Assembly (NCBI GenBank): GCA_001724265.1
Contig: MEDY01000302.1
Span: 1 to 37,837, forward strand
Length of the DNA stretch: 37,837 nt
Reading direction: 5' to 3'
Source: Rhizaria sp. SCN 62-66
Lineage: Eukaryota > Rhizaria, unplaced
Shown here one piece after another: positions 21,494-30,403 of this stretch. The notes below the pieces were generated by a model. The model was not told where the DNA came from. It was given only the letters and a program-made list of their open reading frames with translations, and made no database searches. The number at the start of each line of letters is the position of its first letter. Position 1 is the first letter of the stretch. A program made the translations under genes and the position numbers.

Positions 21494-23586
21494 TTAGTGG
21501 GAGGACTCCTCGGCGGCAGCGAGCCCATCGAGCGAGCCGGCGTTGACGATGGCGGCCTGCGCGTCTTCGTCGTCGGCACCCACTGGGGCGAGGTTCGCGG
21601 TGGTACGGTGGTAGTGGGCCGCCACGAAGAAGAAGATGAAGAGGTTCGCAACCATGAGGCCGGAGCACATGAAGGAGAAGTTGGCGTTGGAGAGCTTGAC
21701 GAAGGCGAACAGGGTGCCGCCGAGCGTGTTGCCCAGCGCGGTGGTGAGGAGGAAGAGCGCCGTGACGGTGGACTTCATCGACTTGGGGGCGGAGTCGTAC
21801 GCGAATTCGAGGCCCGTGACGGAAACGAGGACCTCAGCGATGGAGATGATGATGTACTGCGGGATCTGGTACAGGATCGAGACCTTGCCCTCGCCCTCAG
21901 AGGCGATGCGGAGGTCGACGAAGCCGGCGGCGATGAAAGCGGAGGCAGCGATGATCATGCCGAACATCATGCGGCCCAGCGGGGAGGGCTTGCGGCCGCA
22001 CTTGGCGAGGGCGGGGTAGATGACGCCGTCGAAGAGCGGCACGCAGATAAGCACGATGACGGCGTTCAGCGCCTGCACCTGCTCGGCGCGGATGTTGAAC
22101 TTGCCAACACTACACGCAAAAACGCAAAAAACATCAAAAAAAGAAAGAAGTAAGATTATGAAACAGTACAAGATTGATGAGATACACATGAAACGTACAG
22201 AGCATGAGTTATGCTATTTTTCACCATGAATCAAAAAATAATATCTCGCGAGCGTGTTATATCGCGGCGATATGCGTTTTAGAAAAAGAGACAACGTACA
22301 CGCGGTCCATGGACTTGGCCTGGAGGACCCAGGTGGAGCCCTGCTGGTCAAAAAGCATCCAGAAGATAGGGAGCACCATGAAGATGGGCAAGATGTACCA
22401 CACACGCTTGACGTCCTCGACGTCGCGCACGGGGAACGAAAGCTTGGCGTAGTCCAGCCAGTGGGGCTTTGAGGCCGCGGTGGCCGCAGCGGCGCCGGAG
22501 TCGGAGGCCGAGGGAATGAGGGCCTCGGAGAGCGAGTTGGGGTCGACAATGCCGCCCGCGGAGGCGGGGACATAGGCCGAGGACACGGCGACGGCGGAGC
22601 CGGACTCGGAGTGCGTCACGGTGGACGCGCGGGGCGGAGTGGTGATGATCAGGGTGACGTCCTCACCCGTGGCCTCGACGCGGCGGCGCTCACGGCAGGC
22701 GGAGCACATGACGCGGACCAGCAGCGACAGAACAGAGCCCTGTAGGGGTCAAGAAAAAGAAAGATAAAGTGGGTTAGAAAAGTGGGTTAGGAATTTTTTT
22801 AGAGATGAACTCAATTATCGTAAATAGAGAGCATTTGAGATATTTACGAGGTACTTTTGAAACAAAGTGCGTTATTGCGGTGAAACATCTCATTTTGCGA
22901 CGTACCTGGGGGGGCAGGAGCACATACTTGGGGCGCCCGGCGACAAAGATAAACACGGCCAGCAGCAGCAGCGAGGCGGGGACGAAGAAGGCCACGGCGT
23001 ACGAGTACTCGTCGCGGAGAATGGGCGTCAGGATGATGGAGCCGACGGAGCCGAGGTTGATGGAGAAGTAGAAGATGTGGAAGTAGGTCGACAGAGCGTG
23101 GGGGTCGTTGGTCTGCATCTGGTCAGCGCCGAAAGACGACACACAGGGCTTGATGCCGCCGGTGCCGATCGAGATGAGGAACAGAGCGGTGAAGGCAGCC
23201 CACGTCGAGGGGTCAAGCGCGGAGAAGGCAAGGCCCGTAGAGCCGATGACGTAGACGCAGGAGAACGCAGCGATAGTGGCGAACTTGCCGAGGAACGAGT
23301 CAGCGACGAAGCCGCCGATGATGGGCATGAGGTAGGCGATGGAGACGGTGTAGGCGAAGACGGCCTTGGCCTCGTCGTCAGAAAAGTGCAGCTCGTCGAC
23401 GAGGTAAGACGACAGCAGCGCGCGGAGGCCGTAGTAGCTGAAGCGCTCGCAGAGCTCGACAACGAGGATGAAGACGACGGGGAGGGGAAGGTCCGTGATG
23501 CGGAACGGCTTCTTCTCGACCGCCGCAGAGCCGTCGGAAGCGAGGGAACCGTTTATCGGCTCGTCGTACGTCTCAGACTGGGTCAT
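21494..23586 (-). CDS. POT/PTR2 family proton-coupled oligopeptide transporter
   Basis: Three exons on the minus strand: 23586-22906, 22739-22300 and 22109-21494; 578 aa, stop TAA. Donors are GTACGTCG and GTACGTTG, phases 0 and 2. The N-terminal ELCERFSYYG (44-53) is the ExxERFxYYG motif of POT transporters, used in proton coupling. FYFSINLGSVGSIILTPILR matches the PTR2 signature. About twelve hydrophobic helices are visible, including PVVFILVVELCERF, AYLMPIIGGFVADSFLG, WYILPIFMVLPIFWMLFDQQ and FVKLSNANFSFMCSGLMVANL. The large loop in the middle (about 240-330) is Ser/Ala-rich and hydrophilic (CRERRRVEATGEDVT). These membrane carriers import di- and tripeptides, in plants also nitrate and other solutes, with protons. 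The C-terminus is acidic and cytosolic. The start MTQSETYDEP was preferred; the frame is open upstream but reads as leader. Confidence 0.92.
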
Positions 23587-24383
23587 CTGGCCGGCGACTG
23601 GCGGGGGACAGCAGAGGGCACAGGGGCGGGTCGAAGAAGCGGAGAAAAGGGAGGTGAGCGGGAGGTGCGGTGCGGAGGGTAGGGATGAGAGCGGAAGTTT
23701 AAGTCGGTACGGCACAGGCAAGATCGAGTCTGTAAGAAATAAAAATAAAAATTGTGGGTGATCGACGCATATAATATTTGGTAGTGAAAGGAGGGCGCGC
23801 GAGGCGGTGGTTTGACGGAGAAAACGAGATGACGAAACGAGAGGAAGGGTGACGACGTGGCCAGTTAGACGCGTTCGTTGGAGGCCGCGCTTTAGTCCAG
23901 AGTTCACACACCTAACGTGCACTTTACTGTTATAAAACAGCAAAAACATACACAACACCTACGCGACCACAGTATTTCGGCAATTCCAGCCTTAATGACT
24001 GCCGATACACGCCCGAGTCCTTATCCCACAAACGCGCGCTCCTCGCAATTGCGCCTACATCTTCATTTGAGGTGACTGTGATCATCACCGCAGCGACAGC
24101 GGCCACAGACAGCCTAGCAGCGAACCGTTTCTGGGAGGGTAGGAGTTTTTGTTGGTTCATGATCTTGTGACCGTGCGGTTTGAATTAGCGTTGGTGATAA
24201 CATAAATTCAGTTTGTGTTCTTTTTGGTTTCCTTTTTGTATCTCTCAGGTCCATCGCCTACCTCATGTTCTATCCCCGTCTTTCGGACCCTCGGCCCAGT
24301 CAACTGTTCGCTATCTCACCCCTCTCTGTCCTGCTTCCTGGTGTTCTTTTTCACCATTTTTGCTTGTGCTTCCGCTTGTTTAG
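23587..24383. promoter_or_regulatory. divergent intergenic region between transporter and dynein light chain
   Basis: About 800 bp. The transporter leader (-) contains a T-rich stretch ending in TTACAG (23729-23734 on the plus strand as ctgtaa), a possible leader-intron acceptor. The dynein leader (+) is C/T-rich and ends ttgtttag directly before the ATG. A small minus-strand frame lies at 23930-24160. Confidence 0.4.
23930..24160 (-). CDS. possible small membrane protein, 76 aa
   Basis: ATG at 24160, stop TAA at 23932-23930. The protein starts MNQQKLLPSQKRFAARL, then has one short hydrophobic segment (SVAAVAAVMITVT, about 18-31), then a charged part (SNEDVGAIARSARLWDKDS). Basic N-terminus, single helix, charged tail is a shape common among small mitochondrial inner-membrane proteins, but I recognise no family. 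It lies 223 bp from the dynein light chain start, divergent from it. Codon use is only moderately GC-rich. Confidence 0.25.
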   Translation of the reverse strand: MNQQKLLPSQKRFAARLSVAAVAAVMITVTSNEDVGAIARSARLWDKDSGVYRQSLRLELPKYCGRVGVVYVFAVL

Positions 24384-25064
24384 ATGTCACAAGCCAAGGT
24401 GGCGGCGCCCTACGTGCCTCTGACCGCGAGCAATCTCACTCCCGAGCAGCTGGCTGAGCTCAAGCGCAACTTCCAAAAGACCCTCGTCCAGGTCCGTTCC
24501 TTCACACTACTAAAACACAAATCTCACACCATTAAACAACGATAAATGAAACCAAACTCAATTTTAAGAAATTAAGAGCTCTAATTCGTCTTATGTATGT
24601 CGCTCACCTGAATGTCCTTTTGTTTATACTGTCTTTGTTGCGTTGTTTTGTGTAGGCCACTGACATGTCTTCGGAGGTCCAGAGCGAAGCCATCGACCTC
24701 ATCGTGTCCGCCATCGACAACATCAAGGCCAACAACGGCACCTACGAGCAGGCCGCGCGCTCCGTCAAGGACTCGATGGACCGCAAGTTCGGCCAGTCAT
24801 GGCACTGTATCATTGGCGAGGGCTTCGGCTTCGAGTGCACCGCCCAGGTACGACTATTCACCATCCTACTAATCACGGGTTTTGAAGCCCTATAAAATAT
24901 TATCAGAAGTTTATTCTCTTATGCTATTCTTTGATTCTGTTTATTACAGTTCTTACTTTGATTCTTAATTCCATCTTTTTAAACTGTTTGACTTCACGTA
25001 GGATAAGAGTATGCTCTATCTCTACTACCAGGGCACCATGGGCATCCTGCTCTTTAAGTGCTAA
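24384..25064 (+). CDS. LC8-type dynein light chain
   Basis: Three exons: 24384-24491, 24656-24847 and 25002-25064; 120 aa, stop TAA, both introns phase 0. Donors are GTCCGT and GTACGA. The core (about 35-120) follows the LC8 fold: TDMSSEVQSEAIDLIVSAID, then a helix ending RSVKDSMDRKFGQSWHCIIGEGFGF, then the strands KSMLYLYYQGTMGILLFK. Family hallmarks are the KFGxxWHCIxGxxFG block and a C-terminal xxxYxYxGxxxILLFK strand. With 120 rather than about 89 residues, it has an N-terminal extension and is more divergent than cytoplasmic LC8, so an axonemal paralogue is possible. LC8 is a dimeric hub of dynein intermediate chains. An acceptor-like tttag lies directly before the ATG. Confidence 0.9.
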
Positions 25065-25509
25065 GTCCCCCCGACTTTCGCCTATTTACAAACGCCAGCG
25101 GGGTACTCACATGCACCCCGCAACACTGCAACAACCCTTACACTGCCTCTCTAAGTCCGCTTTTGGGTATACGGAGCATCGTAGGATGACCTGTGTGCTT
25201 GAGTTGGCTTTCCAGACGCTCTAAGGGCGTGTTATTATTGCCACGGTTACTTAGATACTTAGATTTTTCTCTATTTTGTTTGATGCTCTTTTGTTTTTTC
25301 TCCTTTCCCTCGTCAATCGTCTCAGGACTTGCTTGTTACGACTCGTTACAAAGTCTTATGTGTTGATTTGCTTTGCAGTCTTTTGTTAATCGTCCCGTGC
25401 TCTCTCATTTGCTGACTGCGGTGAGTGCTACTGCTTTTGCAGTCACCACACTTGCTACCGCTACTGTTTTTGCGAAGCGTTGGTGTGTCCTGTCTCTCTT
25501 TGCAGGCTC

Positions 25510-25539
25510 AGTCACGGTCACAGTAGTCACGGTCACAGT
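25510..25539 (+). repeat. 15-bp tandem duplication
   Basis: The unit agtcacggtcacagt occurs twice without a gap or mismatch. Confidence 0.9.
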
Positions 25540-26072
25540 TGCTATTTAGGACGCACAACAGTCAGCTTTAGACACACTCAACGTTCTTATATCACGCTTC
25601 CATTCCTAGGTGGTATGAAATACGTGTTAGTCTGTCTTATGCTGCAACAGCAAGCCTATTTGGTAGCACTACTATCCGCAAAACCGTCCTTAAATGCGTA
25701 GCCACAAAAAGCAAGCACAAAAACAGCGAAGCTCATTACATGCATTATGAAGCACGAGTGAACATGAGACTTTAGATGCATTCACCACGACGCTGATTTA
25801 TACGTTAGTTTCTATATACACCTCATCTTTATACTCTTACTAGTTCTTATTCCTGCAGAATGCCCGCTAAAGCACTTTTGTCAGATGCAATCTGACTGTG
25901 TTCCAACCCCTATTTCTGCAGATATCTCGCTACATACAGCTACTTTTGAAAAGACATATCGAGAAATATATATAATTTAGCTATACAGCTAGAGCTAATT
26001 TATTTTTACATTTATTAATGCAGATTTGTGATGGATATATGGGGAATTGTTGTTGGGTGAGATTTTTTAGGT

Positions 26073-26139
26073 CCCCTATAGTAGGGGGGCGGGGGAATCG
26101 GGTTCTGGGCTCTAAGCCGAGGGGGGGCGCCGAGCCCAG
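26073..26139 (+). promoter_or_regulatory. two hairpins upstream of the eL37 start
   Basis: Hairpin 1 is CCCCTA-TAG-TAGGGG (26073-26087). Hairpin 2 pairs CTGGGCTC (26105-26112) with GAGCCCAG (26132-26139) around a 19-nt loop. Both stems are perfect, and both lie 65-130 nt before the start codon, in promoter or 5' leader. A role in transcription or in translational control of a ribosomal protein mRNA is a guess. Confidence 0.4.
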
Positions 26140-26203
26140 CCTCAGCTCTCGCGAACCGGGAGCCCCATTGTTTTGCTTCGTTCCAAAGGAATTCTGTAGT
26201 AAG

Positions 26204-27140
26204 ATGGTACGTAACTGACACCAACACCGATATTTTCTTGGGTAGTTTCATTATTCTTTGTTGGCGTGTTTCTGCAACGTCGTTGTGGCGCGTATAACCG
26301 ACTTTCCGAAGGCCCACTTAAGCCCTGGGCCGAGTCTGCTCACCCTTGCCTGCTCTCCAAAGCTTCCCTCTGCTCGTCCTGCGCCTCCCCTGCTACTCCG
26401 TGCACATTGTCTCACTTCTTGCGATCTCGCTCTTGCTTCCCGCTTTTGTTTCACGACTGATCACCCCTACAGACTAAGGGTACCAGCTCTTTCGGTGAGC
26501 GTCACACCAAGAACCACTCTCTCTGCCCCCGCTGCGGCCGTCACTCTTTCCACATCCAGCACGCGACCTGCGCCGCCTGCGCTTACCCTGCCGCTCACAA
26601 GCGCAAGTACCAGTGGGGCACCAAGGTTCGTCACTCTATCCTCTTCCCCAAACAACGCTATTTGCCCTCTGCGCACGGGTCCTAAAGCCCAGGGTCCGCC
26701 GACCCCGTCCTCTGAGCTGCGCTGCTCTCTTGCTCTTTCCTTTTCTCACTCTTCCTCCCTCTGTCGCTTCCCCCGCTCCTGTTGCCCCTTATTCCGTACC
26801 ACCACAGGCTCAGCGCCGCCGCACCACCGGCACTGGCCGCTGCCGCCACCTCAAGACCGTTGCCCGCAAGGCCAAGAACGGCTTCCGCTCCGGTACGTCC
26901 CTTACCGTCCCACCTCTACACTCGCCTCTTGCGCGCTCGCCTGACCCCTGAGGCGACTCGGAACTGAGTCCAATAGCATCTCTAGCGCGTGCTGCACATA
27001 TACGCATTAATCGTTTTTAGCTACGACGCGCACTTTGCTCACTATTCTCCTCTTCTTTGTCCTCCCCACTCTTGCTCTCTCTGCTCTCTCTGCCCCTTTT
27101 CCCCCCTGTCTTTCTCGCCTCTACAGCCAAGACCGCGTAA
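26204..27140 (+). CDS. RPL37: 60S ribosomal protein eL37
   Basis: Four exons: 26204-26206 (the ATG alone), 26473-26625, 26808-26892 and 27127-27140; 84 aa, stop TAA. Donors are GTACGT, GTTCGT and GTACGT. The start reads M|TKGTSSFGERHTKNHSLC, with the usual eL37 opening. The zinc ribbon is CPRC (about 19-22) with CAAC (about 34-37). YPAAHKRKYQW, then RRRTTGTGRCRHLKTVARKAKNGFR, are classic eL37 blocks that contact 5.8S/25S rRNA. The C-terminus ends in SAKTA and is shorter than the usual 90-97 residues. A single-codon first exon also occurs in eL37 genes of other eukaryotes. A possible AATAAA signal lies 64 nt past the stop. Confidence 0.95.
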
Positions 27141-27944
27141 ATGTCTCGTTTATGCGTTGTAACTAGCAAAGCCAAGTCCTTCTACTGTCCGAACGAATAC
27201 AGTAATAAATTCTAAACACAAACCATGTTGTATGTCCCGCCTGTTGCAGTCAAGTCTACTGTATTCAACCGCGTGTCGCGTTTTGAGTGTTGCAAATGAA
27301 TTGAGGTTCAAGAAGTTTATTGAGGTCATTATTAAGTAGCGGATATTACAGTGCAAAGTACAGATATGTTAGTTATTCTTGCTATGAATATTAAACTCAT
27401 AAGGCTTATGTTTAGTCACAACACTATCCAAGAGCTAACTAAGATTGCTGCGTATATGCATGTGTAACTTGACCTCCACAGACGGCTGCATTGAGTGTAA
27501 GCGCGTTCTAAGTGCAAAGTGCGGCTCTTGGGGTGTGTGTTAACTGGTGCTGAGGGATGCGTTCTTGCTCAGGCCAGCCGTCAATAAGGCTGAAACCGCA
27601 GTACGTCCACTCACAACCAGTCACGAGTCACAAGCTAAGAGCGTGTGCAACAAGGGCAAGCAGAAACCGAATCAGGTATTTGCATGCGGATATAGGCAAA
27701 AGGGCTAATAAGCGTCATTGTGACGTGTTTTGTGATATTGTTTTTGAAGTTTTTGTTCATAATGGGTCGTACTGTTGTTTACTGCAATGAATAAGTTGTG
27801 CATATACGCATCACAGGGGTTGTTGCGGATAGGTCTCGTGCAAATTTCGTCGTTCTAGTTCAACATATAATAGTAGTTTGTCTTAGTTCTTGAGTTGTGG
27901 TGAGTTGCTGTTTGTGAAGTGGCAGGGTTGCGGAGGCGCGAGTG
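27141..27944. other. convergent intergenic region
   Basis: About 800 bp between the eL37 stop (+) and the stop of the Kazal-like gene (-). Apart from the AATAAA at 27204-27209 I see nothing that can be named. Open frames are short. Confidence 0.5.
27204..27209 (+). terminator. candidate poly(A) signal of eL37
   Basis: An AATAAA hexamer 64 nt after the eL37 stop codon, at a typical distance. No transcript evidence is available. Confidence 0.35.
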
Positions 27945-29807
27945 TTAGATGGTGGCGACGGGAGTGGAGTCCGTTTCAGCATCATCATCACAATCATCAT
28001 CAACAACCTCGTCATCGTCGTCATCGTAGTTGTAGTAGTTGTTGTTGTTATTGATATTGATGCTGCTGCTACCATCATCGTCAATATCTTGCCCATGACC
28101 AGTTATAGCTTCGCTGCTGCCACCGCCGGCAGCAACGCCAATGCTCGCACTAACACCTCCATTCGCGTCACGCTTCTGCTGCTGCTGCTGCTACTGCTAC
28201 TGTTGCTGATTAAGGCGCTTTTGCTGGTGTTTCAGCGCATTCGCGTTGCTGCATTTGCCCTTGTACAGCATCAACGGCAGCAGGTTGTTGTCGACAGCAG
28301 CCGCGGCGGCCGCAGCAGCTGCAGCTGTTGATGACGAGTCTGTGACGCTGCCAGTTGATGGGGTGCTTACACGGCGGGCACTTAGACGGGCGCGAATCGC
28401 GCGGCGCTATTGCACTAAGCCACACAAGTTGCTGTAGGTGTTGCTGTCACTGCCGCACACAGGCGCATATTCCTATAACATCCGCAACGGCAAACATAAT
28501 AAATAAACCGAACCATGGTAAAAGTCAGGCGAAATATTATTGACTTGATGTTGCATACTATATTTAATATTTGATGATATATGGTGTAATATAGCGGAGG
28601 TATGCGCCATTATTGTGCGTACCTGCGTGCAAATGCCGTCACGCCACTGATGCTCTAGCTGCGCTAGGTAGTCATGCGAGTAAGTGTAAGTACTCTTGCG
28701 CTCACGCGTACGGGAAGGCGACGGCGCCTCTAAGGGTTCGGATGCTTGCATCAACAGCTGACGCCGCCGCTGCCGCTGCTGCTCAGCAGAAACACTACTA
28801 TCAGCGACATTGGCATCAGTATCATCGTTGCCGTTGAGGGTTGGCAGGGCGCCAGGAGGCCTCGGGACTCCATAGCGGTGGCCATGAGCGGGGGGATTAC
28901 TATGGCCGTTGCTGTTGCCGTTGCTTTGAGTGAGATCGTTCGACGAGAGGGTGAGTTGCGACAAAAACACCCATTGTGTCGACGAATCAGGGTCGCAAAA
29001 CATGTTATATCCCACAATCAACGTCAGCAGCGAAACGCCTGCGATGATGGACCACTTAAGCACCTTAAGAGGATTACTGCCCCCAGCGACACGGCTCCGG
29101 TCAGAGCCAACGCCGCAGTTGCTGTTGCTGATGCTGCTGGCGTTTGAAGGGCTTGTACAGCTGCTACCACTGCTCGCGTTAACGTTATTCGGGTTTGTGA
29201 ACAGGTGTTTCGCCCCGGGGACGCCGTTGCTGTTGCTGCTGCTCGACGTAGGACTGTTGAGGTGACTGTGACTGTAGCTATTACTACCGGTAACGCTGCA
29301 CCCAGTGCCAGCAAAGCTGTTGCTGTAGTTGTTCACAACATTGTAGTTGTCGCTCCTGTTGGGGCCATTACCAACGCCAGCTCTGCTGCTGCTGCTGCTG
29401 CTGCTGCTCCTGTTGCTGTTGCTGTGTGAGTTGGCACCGACGCCGGCACCACCAGAGCTACCGCCCGCGCCAGAGTTGGATAGCAAGCTGCTGTTGACGC
29501 TGCCGTTGCTGCTGTTCGCGTTGCTGCTGCTGAGAAGGCCTGGGTTCCGATTTAAGCTGTTCCGGGGCGTAAGTGTAGCGGCGGCGTCCCCGGGCCGTTT
29601 CGACGAGGTTTCCTGCCACGGCGTTGGACGGATCGTGTTCGGCGTCACAGTGCTCGCAACGGCGTTCCCGGCACTCGCGCTAGTGTTGCTGCCCGCGTTC
29701 TTCGCGTAGCTCGGCGAGGAGAAGCTGCTGTGGCCGAGACTGAGGCGGTCGCCGTCACCATCGTTGTCGCTGTCGCTGCTGGGGAGCGAGAGCGGCTGCA
29801 TTGACAT
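27945..29807 (-). CDS. type II membrane protein with Kazal-like domain and in-frame TAGs
   Basis: Exon 1 is 29807-28623 (395 codons). Intron 28622-28473 is GTACGC...TATAG. Exon 2 begins at 28472. The N-terminal 245 residues are Ser/Asn/Gly low complexity, followed by one hydrophobic helix (WSIIAGVSLLTLIVGYNMF, about 251-270) without a signal peptide, so N-terminus in and C-terminus out is likely. The exon junction forms a Kazal core: ICTQ|EYAPVCGSDSNTYSNLCGL. A TAG (28409-28407) then follows CAA. The same frame continues 70 codons to YKGKC (Cys469), the usual Kazal end, then a Gln run with two more TAGs (28199-28197, 28193-28191), then an acidic tail and TAA at 27947-27945. If TAG is read, the product is 570 aa; if it stops, 416 aa without the last Kazal Cys. 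Cysteines 393, 401, 412 and 469 match Kazal C2, C3, C4 and C6; C1 and C5, which pair with each other, are both absent. Kazal domains inhibit serine proteases. Confidence 0.65.
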
Positions 29808-30403
29808 TAGAGCGGAGGAAAAACGGCAGCAAGCCACTGTAAAGGATTATAAATTCTTCTGAGTATACGAAAACGCGAGCAAAAAGATAAAACAGTGGGG
29901 GCGACGACGATGCACAGAGGAAAGAGCAAGCGAAGGAGGAGAGTGAGGCAAGGAGGGAAGGAGACCTTGCGGATGATGCAGCACGTGCTGAACAACACCA
30001 TAAGAATAATTATTGTAGGAATGCATATATAAATAGAGTTACTCTTCAATAAAACTGTCCCATTTGAATCTGACGTTGGGGTAGTGCACATTGGTTTCGT
30101 TAAGGAGGGCAGGCGTTTGTCCATCGTCATCAAAGTCGCGTGCCTGTGGTGGAGTCACCATACATTACTTTTTACTTTACAGCACTTTATAATGGCAGCT
30201 AAGCAGATATTGACAGATTAAAATAAGCCTAATGACTGTGTATCTATACGTATACAGTGCTTAAATTACAAACAGAACTAATATATATATATATATATAT
30301 CTCTCTCTCTCTCTCCAATCATCAACCGGCCTCACTTCGGCATTTGCACCAACAAACAACGGCTTGCTCGAAGACAACTCCCTATCGAGTCACTTCTTTC
30401 GCT
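29808..30403. other. intergenic region between RPC6 and Kazal-like genes
   Basis: About 600 bp, both genes on the minus strand: RPC6 3' flank and promoter or leader of the Kazal-like gene. It contains the compound microsatellite at 30281-30314. A minus-strand frame from the ATG at 30130 to the stop near 29807 is open for about 107 codons with a hydrophobic stretch (IYICIPTIIILMVLF), but it shows no family resemblance. Confidence 0.45.
30281..30314 (+). repeat. compound microsatellite (AT)10(CT)7
   Basis: Ten AT units pass directly into seven CT units, about 90 nt from the RPC6 stop codon. Confidence 0.95.

Larger units (their letters stand above)
25065..26203. other. intergenic region between LC8 and eL37 genes
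   Basis: It holds the 3' flank of the dynein light chain gene, a tandem duplication at 25510-25539, a largely AT-rich middle, and a GC-rich block with two hairpins (26073-26139) just before the eL37 start. No other gene was seen. Confidence 0.5.

Noticed and set aside
27942-28331. 129-codon plus-strand frame with poly-Val and poly-Leu
   Set aside because: It is the complement of the Asn/Asp and Gln repeats of the Kazal-like gene on the minus strand.
28210-28425. A frameshift to the Cys-rich frame (SRPSKCPPCKHP) as the continuation of the Kazal domain
   Set aside because: It needs an unexplained shift. The original frame reaches the canonical YKGKC ending and a mixed-codon Ala run, while the other frame ends in Cys/Arg/Gln translation of the same repeat.
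29807-30130. 107-codon minus-strand frame before the Kazal-like gene
   Set aside because: No family resemblance; ends where the real gene begins; more likely leader sequence. Kept only as a note in the intergenic entry.
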